Shown: positions 42,888-54,342, counted from the first letter of the stretch. The stretch is DNA of 64,000 bases from Paraburkholderia haematera (GCF_905220975.1 NZ_CAJNBK010000002.1:310001-374000); one strand, 5' to 3'. Numbers and translations are program-made. Notes: a model not told the origin generated them from the sequence alone.

Positions 42888-43301
42888 ATGTCTTATAGCG
42901 CAAAGGTTCTGGACCACTACGAAAACCCGCGCAACGTCGGTTCCTTCGCGAAGGACGACGATGCGGTCGGCACCGGCATGGTCGGCGCACCGGCATGCGG
43001 CGACGTGATGAAGCTGCAGATCCGCGTGGGCGCGGACGGCATCATCGAAGACGCGAAGTTCAAGACGTACGGCTGCGGTTCGGCAATCGCGTCGAGCTCG
43101 CTCGTCACCGAATGGGTGAAAGGCAAGACGCTCGATCAGGCCATGTCGATCAAGAACACGCAGATCGCCGAGGAACTGGCGCTGCCGCCGGTGAAAATCC
43201 ACTGCTCGATCCTCGCGGAAGACGCGATCAAGGCAGCGGTTGCCGACTACAAGCAACGCCACGGTGAAGCGGTCGTCGAAGGCGACAAGCAACACGCGTA
43301 A
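42888..43301 (+). CDS. iscU: Fe-S cluster assembly scaffold IscU
   Basis: 137 residues. The three scaffold cysteines are in place: Cys37 in GAPACGDVM with the neighbouring Asp39, Cys63 in YGCGSAIASSS and Cys106 in KIHCSILAEDA. The LPPVKIHCS segment includes the HscA-recognised LPPVK motif. The ribosome site AAGGAGTG precedes the ATG. It builds [2Fe-2S] clusters with sulfur from IscS for transfer by HscA/HscB. Confidence 0.98.
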   Translation: MSYSAKVLDHYENPRNVGSFAKDDDAVGTGMVGAPACGDVMKLQIRVGADGIIEDAKFKTYGCGSAIASSSLVTEWVKGKTLDQAMSIKNTQIAEELALPPVKIHCSILAEDAIKAAVADYKQRHGEAVVEGDKQHA

Positions 43302-43320
43302 GCGGCAGTCGAGCGCGTGG

Positions 43321-43353
43321 TTGAGTGCTCATTTGAGTGCTCACTTAAGTGAG
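43321..43353. repeat. Direct repeat and palindrome between iscU and iscA
   Basis: TTGAGTGCTCA is repeated at 43321-43331 and 43333-43343. The second copy overlaps the perfect 14-bp palindrome CTCACTTAAGTGAG at 43340-43353. The 174-bp iscU-iscA spacer is unusually long for this operon, so a promoter or operator here is possible. Confidence 0.5.
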
Positions 43354-43475
43354 TCGAAGCGGGCGGTGCAAGCAGAAAGGCACGGCCCGGCATGAGCGAT
43401 ATTTGATGCAGGCAGGGTAGCAGCGCGGAAGTAGTCACACGAGTGACGAACACGCGCGGCGCAATGAGAAACGCT

Positions 43476-43799
43476 ATGGCAATTACGTTGACCGAAAAGG
43501 CAGCACAGCACGTCCAGAAGTATCTGAACCGTCGCGGCAAGGGTGTCGGGCTGCGCGTAGGCGTGCGCACCACGGGTTGCTCGGGTTTGGCCTACAAGCT
43601 CGAGTACGTGGATGAACTCGCGCCCGAAGACGAAGTGTTCGATTGCAACGGCGTGAAGATCATTGTCGACCCGAAAAGCCTCGCCTATATCGACGGCACC
43701 GAACTCGACTTCGCACGCGAAGGGTTGAACGAGGGCTTCAGGTTCAACAACCCGAACGTGAAGGACGAGTGCGGTTGCGGCGAATCGTTCCGCGTGTAA
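43476..43799 (+). CDS. iscA: A-type Fe-S carrier IscA
   Basis: Start at [10 protein letters not shown] (43476), 107 residues as in E. coli IscA; an upstream GTG is unlikely. Cluster ligands Cys35 (TTGCSGLAY) and Cys99/Cys101 (DECGCGESF) are present. It carries iron or preformed clusters to target apoproteins. It is followed by a terminator before hscB. Confidence 0.96.
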   Translation: MAITLTEKAAQHVQKYLNRRGKGVGLRVGVRTTGCSGLAYKLEYVDELAPEDEVFDCNGVKIIVDPKSLAYIDGTELDFAREGLNEGFRFNNPNVKDECGCGESFRV

Positions 43800-43826
43800 A
43801 TCGGCTCACTCCGCGTGCAGCGGATC

Positions 43827-43850
43827 AAAGGCGGCGCGTGCCGCCTTTTT
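43827..43850 (+). terminator. Terminator between iscA and hscB
   Basis: AAAGGCGGC (43827-43835) pairs with GCCGCCTTT (43840-43848) around GCGT, ending in TTTTT. It divides the operon after iscA, so hscBA-fdx-iscX depend on read-through or on their own promoter in the 166-bp gap. Confidence 0.78.
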
Positions 43851-43965
43851 AGTTTCATCCGCGCATCCGGGTCGCCGTCTTTGTCGTTGAATTCCTGCTG
43901 CGCTTTCGATCCGCGTTTTTAGCCTGCACTCCGGTGCGCTTTCCTGAACGGACTCCTTTTATCCG

Positions 43966-44493
43966 ATGGTCTCGCTGAACGACAGCCACTTCGACCTGTT
44001 CGATCTGCCGGCGCAATTCGCGCTCGACGCAGCGGTACTCGATCACGCCTACCGCACGGTGCAGGCGCAAGTGCATCCGGACCGCTTCGCGGCGGCCGGC
44101 GACGCGCAAAAGCGCGTGGCGATGCAATGGGCAACGCGCACCAACGAGGCATATCAGACGCTGCGCGATCCGTTGAAGCGTGCGACTTATCTGCTGCATC
44201 TGCGCGGCATCGACGTCGGCGCGCACAACAACACGGCGATGGAGCCGGCGTTCCTGATGCAGCAGATGGAGTGGCGTGAAGGCATTGAAGACGCTGCCGC
44301 GGCAAAGAACGTCGACGCGCTCGACGCCTTGCTGACCGAACTGCAGGACGAAGAGCGCATGCGCTTCAACAAGCTCGGCGCACTGCTCGACAGCGGCGCG
44401 AATCAGGCGGCGGGCGAAGCGGTGCGGCAGTTGATGTTCATCGAACGGGTGGCGTCGGAGATTGGCACGCAGATCGAGCGTCTCGAGAACTAG
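43966..44493 (+). CDS. hscB: Co-chaperone HscB (J-domain)
   Basis: 175 residues. The N-terminal J domain (1-75) has HPDRF at 37-41, the motif that stimulates HscA ATPase. The C-terminal three-helix domain (about 90-175, [15 protein letters not shown]...) binds IscU. Length and layout are as in E. coli HscB. It delivers the IscU-cluster complex to HscA, encoded 156 bp downstream. Confidence 0.95.
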   Translation: MVSLNDSHFDLFDLPAQFALDAAVLDHAYRTVQAQVHPDRFAAAGDAQKRVAMQWATRTNEAYQTLRDPLKRATYLLHLRGIDVGAHNNTAMEPAFLMQQMEWREGIEDAAAAKNVDALDALLTELQDEERMRFNKLGALLDSGANQAAGEAVRQLMFIERVASEIGTQIERLEN

Positions 44494-44649
44494 CCGTCCG
44501 GCGATCAGGCGATCCCGCGTCCCGGCGTCCCGGTACGCGCCGGTGTCCCGCAAGAATATGCAGCCATAGCAGCCGCAGCAACACAATTAGCAACGCATCC
44601 AGCAACGCGAAAATTCAGGACGGGGTCCAGCGGCCCCGAGAAGATCCAG

Positions 44650-46521
<1,872 letters not shown>

Positions 46522-46551
46522 GTCTTGCGGCGCGCCCGCCGGCAATGAACC

Positions 46552-46584
46552 GCGCCGCGTGGACTTAAAAAGTCCGCGCGGCGC
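46552..46584. other. Very stable hairpin between hscA and fdx
   Basis: GCGCCGCGTGGACTT (46552-46566) pairs with AAGTCCGCGCGGCGC (46570-46584) over 15 positions, one of them a G-T, around a 3-nt AAA loop. No T-run follows. Placed between stop of hscA and the fdx start, it is likely an mRNA processing or stability element that sets separate levels for fdx-iscX. Confidence 0.65.
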
Positions 46585-46644
46585 CAGTAAAATGGTACGG
46601 AGCCTGTTTGCGGCCGCCGTGCCGCAGACCCAAACGGAAAATGT

Positions 46645-46986
46645 ATGCCTCAAATCGTTGTGCTGCCTCACGTCGAACTGTGCCCGGAAGGTGCGGTGAT
46701 CGATGCCGTGCCCGGTAAGAGCATCTGCGACAGCCTGCTCGAACACGGCATTGAAATCGAGCACGCGTGCGAGAAGTCCTGCGCGTGCACGACCTGCCAC
46801 GTGATCGTGCGTGAGGGTTTCGCCGCCTTGACGCCGTCTGAGGAAGACGAGGACGATCTGTTGGACAAGGCGTGGGGGCTCGAGCCGGCCTCGCGCCTGT
46901 CGTGCCAGGCGATGGTGCCGGCCGAGCAGGATCTGGTCGTCGAAATCCCGCGCTACTCAATTAATCACGCGAAGGAAAATCACTAA
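46645..46986 (+). CDS. fdx: [2Fe-2S] ferredoxin of the Isc system
   Basis: 113 residues of the adrenodoxin-type ferredoxin. Cluster ligands Cys42, Cys48, Cys51 (ACEKSCACTTC) and Cys87 (SRLSCQAM) match the Isc ferredoxin spacing; Cys46 is the additional conserved non-ligand. It gives electrons for cluster assembly on IscU. iscX follows after 15 bp, clearly co-transcribed. Confidence 0.97.
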   Translation: MPQIVVLPHVELCPEGAVIDAVPGKSICDSLLEHGIEIEHACEKSCACTTCHVIVREGFAALTPSEEDEDDLLDKAWGLEPASRLSCQAMVPAEQDLVVEIPRYSINHAKENH

Positions 46987-47001
46987 CTGGAGGATGCAGC
47001 C

Positions 47002-47199
47002 ATGAAGTGGACCGATACGCAAGACATCGCGATGGCCCTGACTGACAAGCACCAGGGCATCGATCCGCAGCAGGTGCGTTTCACCGATTTGCACCGCTGG
47101 GTGACCGAACTGGAAGGATTCGACGACGACCCGAACCGGTCGAACGAAAAGATCCTTGAAGCAATTCAGGCTGCATGGATCGAAGACGCGGATTATTGA
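47002..47199 (+). CDS. iscX: Fe-S assembly protein IscX
   Basis: 65 residues, acidic, starting MKWTDTQDIAMALTDKHQGIDP and containing RFTDLHRWV and the acidic FDDDPNRSNE, the features of IscX/YfhJ. It binds IscS and iron and modulates assembly. It is the last gene of the isc cluster; the ribosome site CTGGAGGATG lies just upstream. Confidence 0.95.
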   Translation: MKWTDTQDIAMALTDKHQGIDPQQVRFTDLHRWVTELEGFDDDPNRSNEKILEAIQAAWIEDADY

Positions 47200-47260
47200 G
47201 CACGGTGCTGGATTTTCCGGCGGCGGGACGCGATCGATTCCGCTCCGGCTGCGGCAAAGA

Positions 47261-47291
47261 AAAAGGCGATTCCATTGGAATCGCCTTTTTT
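47261..47291. terminator. Terminator of the isc operon
   Basis: AAAA then GGCGATTCC (47265-47273) pairs with GGAATCGCC (47277-47285) around ATT, ending in six T (47286-47291). Because of the flanking A and T runs it can also stop the convergent glycine-zipper gene. Confidence 0.92.
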
Positions 47292-47323
47292 AATGCCTGG
47301 AGAGTCTTTCAGGCTGCCAGCGG

Positions 47324-48037
47324 TCAGCTTGCTACGAGCGTGCCGTTTTCGACCCGCACACGCTGGCCTTGCTGGAACGGAGGCGCGTCGTGGTACGTGA
47401 AGTAGCGCGTCTTGCCGTTTTCCATCCGCACCCGCACCGAATACGACGTCGTGCTGCGGATGTGCTTTTCAACCGAGTTACCGGCAAGGCCGCCGCCGAG
47501 GGCGCCGAGCACAGTCATCGCCGTGCGGCCGTTGCCGCTGCCGAACTGGTTACCCACCACGCCGCCGGCCACTGCGCCGCCGACCGCGCCGATACCGGTG
47601 CCGTGACCTTCCTGACGTACCGTCGAGATGGCTTCCACTGTGCCGCAGGTCGAGCAGTAGGCCGGTTGCGACGGCTGTTGCTGAGCGTACTGCGGTGCCG
47701 GCTGGGCCTGTTGCTGCTGGGCGTACTGCTGTTGTTGAGCAGACGACGGGACCGGTTGAGGCGCCGGTTGCTGCGCCGCCTGTTGTGCTGCGGGCTGCGC
47801 GCCTGCCTGCTGGGCAGCCGGATTTGCCGGCGCCGCCGAATCGACCACGCCCGGTTGGGTGGTCACTTGCGCAGACTGGGTCTGATCCGTTTGCGCGCCG
47901 GTGCTCGACGCCTTCGGGAACAGCCCTGTGATGGCTGCGGTCGCGGCGAGACTGGCAATGATCAGTGCACCGGCAGCGGTAGCGACCAGCGGGTGAAGAC
48001 GACGTTGTTGAGTGGGTTTGGTATCTTGATTATCCAT
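47324..48037 (-). CDS. Glycine-zipper 2TM domain protein with Gln/Ala-rich linker
   Basis: 237 residues. A single hydrophobic helix at about 16-40 (VATAAGALIIASLAATAAITGLF) is preceded by a polar cytoplasmic-like tail without lipobox. Residues about 60-128 are a Gln/Ala/Pro-rich low-complexity linker. Then GHGTGIGAVGGAVAGGVVGNQFG...VLGALGGGLAGNSVEKHI is a Rick_17kDa/glycine-zipper 2TM domain, followed by a small beta domain. A CSTC pair before the zipper could form a disulfide. Likely an envelope protein of the SlyB/17-kDa antigen group; function unknown. Confidence 0.82.
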   Translation of the reverse strand: MDNQDTKPTQQRRLHPLVATAAGALIIASLAATAAITGLFPKASSTGAQTDQTQSAQVTTQPGVVDSAAPANPAAQQAGAQPAAQQAAQQPAPQPVPSSAQQQQYAQQQQAQPAPQYAQQQPSQPAYCSTCGTVEAISTVRQEGHGTGIGAVGGAVAGGVVGNQFGSGNGRTAMTVLGALGGGLAGNSVEKHIRSTTSYSVRVRMENGKTRYFTYHDAPPFQQGQRVRVENGTLVAS

Positions 48038-48302
48038 ATTGGCCTCCGTCTGAAGCAGAGTCGACTGTTATTGAGACAGAGTGTCGGGCAAATTGATCCC
48101 GGGAAAGTTTCATTTTGTAACCATTTCCGGGCAATCATCTCAGCTCTTTTGCATCAAAGCGCGCCAGGTGCGGCGCGGCGCCTGATTATTTGCGGGTCCG
48201 CGGCAGGTAAGGAGAACAGCGGCCCGGCGGCGGATACGCACCTTTTACCGACGGTTACAAACTGTCAGGTTGAGGAATGCGGTATTTTTCATGCACCGCA
48301 AG

Positions 48303-48334
48303 AAAAACGCCCGGCTTCGTACCGGGCGTTTTTC
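48303..48334. terminator. Bidirectional terminator between lysS and the glycine-zipper gene
   Basis: A5-run, stem ACGCCCGG (48307-48314) with CCGGGCGT (48322-48329), 7-nt loop and TTTTT. On the minus strand it follows the lysS stop at once. The remainder of the 330-bp gap (48038-48367) must hold the glycine-zipper gene promoter; I see no convincing boxes. Confidence 0.85.
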
Positions 48335-48367
48335 TGTTGCAAGCGGTTGAGGCGAGCGTCGCGGCGA

Positions 48368-49894
48368 TCAGTCTTCGCGGCGCAGATGCGGGAACAGAAT
48401 CACGTCGCGAATGCTCGGGCTGTCGGTCAGCATCATCACCAGACGGTCGATGCCGATGCCGCAACCGCCAGCCGGCGGCATGCCGTATTCCAGCGCGCGG
48501 ATGTAGTCCGCGTCGTAGAACATGGCTTCTTCGTCGCCGGCGTCTTTCTGGTCGACCTGTTTCTTGAAGCGGGCAGCCTGGTCTTCCGGATCGTTCAGCT
48601 CCGAGAAACCGTTGGCGATTTCACGGCCCGTGATGAACAGCTCGAAACGCTCGGTGATGCCGGCGACCTTGTCCGACGCGCGCGCCAAAGGCGACACCTC
48701 GACCGGGTAATCGATGATGTAAGTCGGCTCCCACAACTGCGACTCGGCGGTCTCTTCGAACAGCGCTAGTTGCAGCGCGCCCACGCCGGCGTTCAGGAAC
48801 TGCGGCTTCGACGCGTCCACGCCGAACTTCTTCAGTTCGGTGCGCAGGAATGCGTCGTCGCCGAGTTGTGCGTCCGTGTATTGCGGCGCGTACTTCTGGA
48901 TCGCCTGGCTGATCGTCAAGCGATGGAAGGGCTTGGCCAGATCCAGCTCGCGACCCTGGTAGCTGATCGTGGCGGTGCCGAGCGCGTCGATCGCCGCCTG
49001 GCGGATCAACTGTTCGGTGAAATCCATCAACCACGTGTAATCGGTGTACGCCGCGTAGAACTCGATCATCGTGAATTCCGGATTGTGGCGTACCGACACG
49101 CCCTCATTGCGGAAGTTACGGTTGATCTCGAACACGCGCTCGAAGCCGCCGACCACGAGGCGCTTCAGATACAGCTCCGGCGCGATGCGCAGGAACATCT
49201 GCATATCGAGCGCGTTGTGGTGCGTTTTGAACGGTTTGGCCGCAGCGCCGCCCGGAATCGGGTGCAGCATCGGCGTTTCGACTTCCATGAAGTCGGCATC
49301 CGACATGAACTTGCGGATCGACGAAATCGCCTTGGTGCGCGCAACGAAGGTCTTGCGCGTTTCCGGCGTCACGATCAGGTCGACATAGCGCTGGCGGTAC
49401 TTCGTTTCCTGGTCGGCGAGACCGTGGAACTTGTCCGGCAGCGGCCGCAGCGACTTCGACAGCAAACGCAGTTCGGTGCAACGCACCGAGAGCTCGCCCT
49501 TGTTGGTGCGGAACAGCACGCCGCGCGTCGCGACGATGTCACCCATGTCCCACTTCTTGAACGCGTCGTACGTTTCCTGGCCGACGTCGGCGGGCGTGAT
49601 GAAAAACTGGATCTGACCCGAACCGTCGCGCACGGTCGCAAAGCTCGCCTTGCCCATCACGCGCTTGAGCATCATGCGGCCGGCAATCGCGACTTCGAGC
49701 GGATTGGCTTCGAGTGCTTCCTTGTCGGTCTCGGCGTATTGCGATTGCAGATCTTCGGCGTGATGCGTGGGGCGGAAATCGTTCGGATAGGCGACGCCTT
49801 GCTCACGCAGTTCGCGCAGCTTCTCGCGGCGCTCGGCCATGATCTTGTTGTCGTCCCCCTCGGGCGCGGCATTAGGCTGGGTCGGTTCGGTCAT
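48368..49894 (-). CDS. lysS: Lysyl-tRNA synthetase, class II
   Basis: Start at [16 protein letters not shown] (49894); 508 residues. The N-terminal OB-fold anticodon-binding domain (about 60-170) precedes the class II catalytic core with motif 2 ([18 protein letters not shown]) and motif 3 ([14 protein letters not shown]). The GGAAAKPF loop is typical for LysRS. It is the third gene of a minus-strand group recJ-prfB-lysS; prfB-lysS adjacency is also found in E. coli. Confidence 0.97.
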   Translation of the reverse strand: MTEPTQPNAAPEGDDNKIMAERREKLRELREQGVAYPNDFRPTHHAEDLQSQYAETDKEALEANPLEVAIAGRMMLKRVMGKASFATVRDGSGQIQFFITPADVGQETYDAFKKWDMGDIVATRGVLFRTNKGELSVRCTELRLLSKSLRPLPDKFHGLADQETKYRQRYVDLIVTPETRKTFVARTKAISSIRKFMSDADFMEVETPMLHPIPGGAAAKPFKTHHNALDMQMFLRIAPELYLKRLVVGGFERVFEINRNFRNEGVSVRHNPEFTMIEFYAAYTDYTWLMDFTEQLIRQAAIDALGTATISYQGRELDLAKPFHRLTISQAIQKYAPQYTDAQLGDDAFLRTELKKFGVDASKPQFLNAGVGALQLALFEETAESQLWEPTYIIDYPVEVSPLARASDKVAGITERFELFITGREIANGFSELNDPEDQAARFKKQVDQKDAGDEEAMFYDADYIRALEYGMPPAGGCGIGIDRLVMMLTDSPSIRDVILFPHLRRED

Positions 49895-50017
49895 GATGAT
49901 TTGGTATTCGGTGGCCCGCATCGGGGTGTCCCACATGCGGGTGGCCAGTCAGTGTAAAAACCTCAGGCAGTAAAAAGATGCGGCGCAGCGATGCGATGCA
50001 TGCCGCGCCGATTGCGC

Positions 50018-51122
50018 TTAGACGCCCTGTTTCAGGCTGGCGCTGATGAACGGATCGAGGTCGCCGTCGAGCACGCTCTTGGTATTGCTGATTTCGACGT
50101 TGGTGCGCAGATCCTTGATACGGCTGTTGTCCAGCACGTATGAGCGGATCTGATGACCCCAGCCCACATCGGTCTTGCCGGCTTCCAGCTTGTCCTGCTC
50201 TTCCTGACGCTTGCGGATTTCCGCTTCGTACAGGCGCGATTTCAACATGGCCATGGCTTCGGCGCGGTTGCGGTGCTGCGAACGGTCGTTCTGGCACTGC
50301 ACGACGATGCCCGACGGCATGTGCGTGATACGCACCGCGGAGTCGGTCTTGTTGATGTGCTGACCGCCCGCGCCGGACGCGCGGTACGTGTCGATGCGCA
50401 GATCGGCCGGATTGACGTCGACTTCGATCGAATCGTCGATTTCCGGATACACGAACACCGACGAGAACGACGTATGGCGACCGCCCGACGAATCGAACGG
50501 CGATTTGCGCACGAGGCGGTGTACGCCGGTTTCGGTGCGCAAAAAGCCGTAAGCGTATTCGCCTTCGATCTTGATCGTGGCGTTCTTGATGCCCGCGACG
50601 TCGCCGTCGGTCTGTTCCAGCACTTCGGTCTTGAAGCCTTTGCGCTCGCAGTACCGCAGATACTGGCGCAGCAGCATGGAGGCCCAGTCGCACGCCTCGG
50701 TGCCGCCGGCGCCGGCCTGAATGTCCAGGAAGGCGTTGTTCGGATCGGCCGGGTTCGCGAACATCCGGCGAAATTCCATGTCGGCGACACGTTGTTCGAT
50801 GCCTTGCGCGTCGGATTCGCAGGCGACGAGGGTTTCCTCGTCGTCTTCTTCGCGTGCCATGTCGAACAGGTCCTGCGCGTCGCGCAGGTCGTTATCGAGC
50901 GACGTGAGTTTGCCGACGACGTCGTCGAGCAGTTTCTTTTCCCGGCCGAGGGCCTGGGCATGCTTCGAGTCGTTCCAGACGTCCGGGTCTTCGAGTTCCC
51001 GGTTGACTTCGATTAGACGCAGTGCTTTGTCGTCGTAGTCAAAGATACCCCCGTAGCGAGTCCGCGCGTGTGCGCAGGTCCGCCAGTGAGGCTTCGATCG
51101 CGTTGAGACGTTCCGCTTCCAT
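50018..51122 (-). CDS. prfB: Peptide chain release factor 2, programmed +1 frameshift
   Basis: The coding region starts at the ATG 51122 ([19 protein letters not shown]), runs 27 codons to an in-frame TGA (51041-51039) and continues in the +1 frame from 51040 to the stop at 50018, for 367 residues. The second part has the SPF tripeptide in [11 protein letters not shown] that recognises UGA/UAA and the catalytic GGQ in [17 protein letters not shown]2 releases nascent chains at UAA and UGA. The frameshift makes RF2 autoregulatory: scarce RF2 lets ribosomes shift. Sited between recJ and lysS. Confidence 0.96.
51038..51052 (-). promoter_or_regulatory. prfB frameshift site
   Basis: On the minus strand GGGGG (51052-51048), TAT, CTT, TGA, C: an internal Shine-Dalgarno-like G tract placed three nucleotides before the slippery CTT-TGA-C. 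This is the classic RF2 programmed frameshift signal; only the base before the G tract (C instead of A) differs from the usual AGGGGG. Confidence 0.95.
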
Positions 51123-51330
51123 GTCGATCTTTTATAGCTTCGTAAAAAGACGAAATTATAGCCGATCGGCGCCCCGCGCCGGAGGCTCTTCGGCGATCCG
51201 GCGCGGGTTTAGGGTTGATTTTGCGGTGATTTTTGGCGCTTGGCGCGCGAAGCGGGCTGGACCCGGGCTGCCGATGAGCCGCTCGCGCGCAGCACATGGG
51301 AGCAGCGCGCGCAGCAGCCTGGCAACTGCT

Positions 51331-53037
51331 TCAGCTTGCCGCGTGCTCGACGATCAATTGCACGCGCGATACGCCATTCCATGTGTCGCTGGCCAGCCGG
51401 TAGGCAACGGTGGTGCGGGCTGGCAGCGTGTCGGTATGGTTGAACCAGATCGCGTTGAAACGCTGGCGGCCGCGCACGAGTTGCAGCTTGAGGTGCTTAT
51501 CCTTCACCAGCGCCTGCGAGGCGATGTCGAATTCGCCGGAAAACACCGGCGCCGGGAAGCCCTGACCCCAAACAGCGGCGTCGAGCATTTCGACGAATTG
51601 AGGCGTGAAGTAAGCGTCTTCGAGTTCACCGTCGGTTTCGACCGTGCGCGACAGCGCCTCTTCGGAGAGCCATTCGCGGCCCACCGCCTCGAACGCGGCG
51701 GTAAAGCGCGGCACGTCGGCGGCGGCGATCGTCAGGCCCGCGGCCATCGCGTGGCCGCCGAATTTCACGATCAGGCCCGGCTCGCGCTTCGAGATCAGAT
51801 CGAGCGCGTCACGCAGATGGAAGCCCGAGATCGAACGGCCCGAGCCTTTGACGAGCTGGCCGCTGTCGTCGGCGAGCGCGAAGGTGAACGACGGGCGGTG
51901 GAATTTCTCCTTCAACCGTCCGGCGACGATGCCGATCACGCCCTGGTGCCAGCTCGGATTGAACAACGTGATCGTGCTCGAGCCTTCGGGATCGATCGCC
52001 GAGAGGTCGTCGAGCGCCTGCTGCTGCATGCCGGCTTCGATTTCGCGGCGTTCGCGATTCATCGTGTCGAGCTGCTGCGCGAGATCCCAGGCGCGGCCGA
52101 TGTCGTCGGTGGTCAGGCACTCGATTCCGAGCGACATGTCCGACAGGCGGCCGGCCGCGTTCAGGCGCGGTCCGAGCGCGAAACCGAGGTCGAAACCCGA
52201 GGCGCTGCGGGCGTCGCGCGCAGCGGCGCGAAAGAGGGCGGCGATGCCCGGCTGCATCTTGCCTTTGCGAATCCGCTGCAGACCTTGCGCGACCAGCACG
52301 CGGTTATTGCCGTCGAGCTTGACCACGTCGGCGACCGTGCCGAGCGCGACCAGATCGAGCAGGCCGTCCAGACGCGGCTCGGGGAAGTCGTCGTCGAAGG
52401 CGCCGCGGCGGCGCAGTTCCGCGCGCAATGCCAGCAGCACATAAAACATCACGCCGACGCCCGCGATGCACTTGCTCGGGAACGTGCAGCCCGGCTGGTT
52501 CGGATTGACAATGGCGCGTGCGGCCGGCAATTCGTCACCGGGGAGGTGGTGATCGGTGACTAGGACGTCGATGCCGAGCGCATTGGCCGCTTCCACACCG
52601 TCGACGCTGGCGATGCCGTTATCCACCGTAATCAGCAGCTCCGGCTTGCCCGACGCACTGCGGGCGGCCAGTGCGACGATTTCCGGCGTCAGGCCGTAAC
52701 CGTACTCAAAGCGGTTCGGCACCAGGTATTCGATCTGGCCACCGAACATGCGCAGTCCGCGCACGGCGACCGCGCAGGCGGTGGCGCCGTCGCAGTCGTA
52801 ATCGGCGACCACCAGCATGCGGCGCTTGCCCTGAATCGCGTCGGCGAGCAGCGCGGCGGCGTCTTCGCAGCCCTTGAGCGCGGCAGGCGGCACGAGCCGT
52901 GCGAGGCCGGTTTCGATTTCATCGGGCATGCACACGCCGCGCGCGGCATACAGACGCGCGAGCACCGGATGCAGGCCGTGGCGGGTAAGGACTTCGGCGT
53001 CGACAGGTGAAGCGGCGCGCGTAACGATTCGAGTCAT
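51331..53037 (-). CDS. recJ: Single-stranded-DNA-specific exonuclease RecJ
   Basis: 568 residues. DHH-superfamily motifs are visible: ADYDCDG (78-84), NGI after TVDNG (138-142), TDHHLPG with DHH at 162-164, and the LNAAGRLSDM segment of the DHHA1 part, with GGHAMAAG further on, then the OB-fold region. It degrades ssDNA 5' to 3' in recombination and mismatch repair. Located upstream of prfB with a 208-bp gap that contains GC-rich sequence but no recognised gene. Confidence 0.96.
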   Translation of the reverse strand: MTRIVTRAASPVDAEVLTRHGLHPVLARLYAARGVCMPDEIETGLARLVPPAALKGCEDAAALLADAIQGKRRMLVVADYDCDGATACAVAVRGLRMFGGQIEYLVPNRFEYGYGLTPEIVALAARSASGKPELLITVDNGIASVDGVEAANALGIDVLVTDHHLPGDELPAARAIVNPNQPGCTFPSKCIAGVGVMFYVLLALRAELRRRGAFDDDFPEPRLDGLLDLVALGTVADVVKLDGNNRVLVAQGLQRIRKGKMQPGIAALFRAAARDARSASGFDLGFALGPRLNAAGRLSDMSLGIECLTTDDIGRAWDLAQQLDTMNRERREIEAGMQQQALDDLSAIDPEGSSTITLFNPSWHQGVIGIVAGRLKEKFHRPSFTFALADDSGQLVKGSGRSISGFHLRDALDLISKREPGLIVKFGGHAMAAGLTIAAADVPRFTAAFEAVGREWLSEEALSRTVETDGELEDAYFTPQFVEMLDAAVWGQGFPAPVFSGEFDIASQALVKDKHLKLQLVRGRQRFNAIWFNHTDTLPARTTVAYRLASDTWNGVSRVQLIVEHAAS

Positions 53038-53065
53038 TCGGAAAGGCCGTGGATCATTCGATAAG

Positions 53066-54211
53066 TCATTCGATAAACAGCGAGGCGAGCACGCGCCGCC
53101 GCCAGAATTTGCGCAGGTCGCCGCGCGTGACCGTGAGCGAGACCGAGCCGGTGTCGCCGCACAGCGTCAGGGCGAGTTCGCTTAACTGGCCGGATTGCAG
53201 CGCTGCCAGCGCCGGTTCGAACCAGTCGGTTTGCAACGCGGCGAAGGCGTCGTTCCAGCGCGCCCAGTCCTGCTCGATGTAGGGGGCGGAGAAGGGGTCG
53301 AGTTCGACCAGGGTGGGGCCGTTGGCATTAACGTTTGCGGATGCGCCGCCAGGCGTGCGCCCCGAAGCGTTGCCTGCAGCGCCGCCCGCACCGCCAGCCG
53401 CCGGCAGTGCCGCAAAGGACGCCGGCGGTGCGCCCGTTTCGACGCCGGCGGTGATGGCGAGCCCGCGCGTGGCTGCCGCGTCTGAGAGTACCCGCGCGAA
53501 CGGGCTCCTGACTGGTTGCGCCGCGCCCTGCGCGTGAAACCAGATCGAGTTGACGGAGGGCAGGCCACGGGCCTCGCGCGCTTCATTGACGGGATGCTCG
53601 AACCACGCCATCTGCACTTCGTTCTGCAGCTTCATCCAGGCGCGCGAACGGTCGCCGGAATGCGCCTCGTGCGGCAGCCAGATTTCGATGTTGCGGCCGC
53701 TCGCGCGCAATGGCGAAGCCCCCGCCAGCGTGCCGAAGCCGTCTCCCGACAGGTACCAGCGGGTGGGCTTCGGCGCTTCGATTCGCACGCCGAGTTCCTC
53801 GATCAAGGGCCGCGCGACCGCCAGCAGCACGCTGGCTTCGTCATCGGACAGGTCGAGCGAGGCCGGATCGATCAGCACCAGATGGTCGTGCGCGATCCGC
53901 ACGTGGACCGGTTGCACGCAGGCCCACGTGGCGCTGCCGGGCTCGCCGCCGTCGGCGCGCAGCATGTACGGGGCAAGCGGCGCCTCGTCGGCGGCCGCTG
54001 CGCTGCCCGGCAGCGCGCCGAACTGGCGCGCTACCCAGCGCTCGTGCGGCAGCGTGCGCTGAAAATCTTCGCCCACCACCCGTTCGACCAGCGTCGCGCG
54101 GGCGATCAGCCGGTCGAGGGCTGGACTCTGGATGTCGTGCAGGGCGGTGGAAGCGTCCGCTGCGGCAGGCAGCGCGAAGGGCAGGAGAAGATGAAGGCGG
54201 TTGGCGTGCAT
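53066..54211 (-). CDS. Conserved protein of unknown function upstream of recJ
   Basis: 381 residues from the ATG at 54211 (MHANRLHLLLPFALP); ATG 54223 is an alternative. No signal peptide cleavage motif and no membrane helix apart from the mildly hydrophobic start. Recognisable stretches are VERVVGEDFQRTLPHERW, IDPASLDLSDDEASVLL, RWYLSGDGFGTL and IWLPHEAHSGDRSRAWMKLQNEVQMAWFEHPVN. Such proteins are sometimes labelled cofactor-independent phosphoglycerate mutase, but I see none of the alkaline-phosphatase-superfamily metal motifs. A Gly/Ala/Asn-rich insertion lies at about 270-295. Precedes recJ by 28 bp, so probably co-transcribed. Confidence 0.8.
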   Translation of the reverse strand: MHANRLHLLLPFALPAAADASTALHDIQSPALDRLIARATLVERVVGEDFQRTLPHERWVARQFGALPGSAAAADEAPLAPYMLRADGGEPGSATWACVQPVHVRIAHDHLVLIDPASLDLSDDEASVLLAVARPLIEELGVRIEAPKPTRWYLSGDGFGTLAGASPLRASGRNIEIWLPHEAHSGDRSRAWMKLQNEVQMAWFEHPVNEAREARGLPSVNSIWFHAQGAAQPVRSPFARVLSDAAATRGLAITAGVETGAPPASFAALPAAGGAGGAAGNASGRTPGGASANVNANGPTLVELDPFSAPYIEQDWARWNDAFAALQTDWFEPALAALQSGQLSELALTLCGDTGSVSLTVTRGDLRKFWRRRVLASLFIE

Positions 54212-54342
54212 GATGCTGCGCATTGTAGGGCAAAGAGTGCGAGTATTCAGACCATATCGGCGGATCCAGGCACAGCAGCCGAGCCCCGCCGATGGCAGCA
54301 GCCGAGCGCGGCGGTACCGCGCCCATGATGAGGAAGACCGAC

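Noticed and set aside
50018..50860. prfB read as an intact 280-residue gene from the internal ATG
   Set aside because: The frame continues upstream with RF2-like sequence to a classical frameshift signal and a 27-codon first part, so the internal ATG is not the start.
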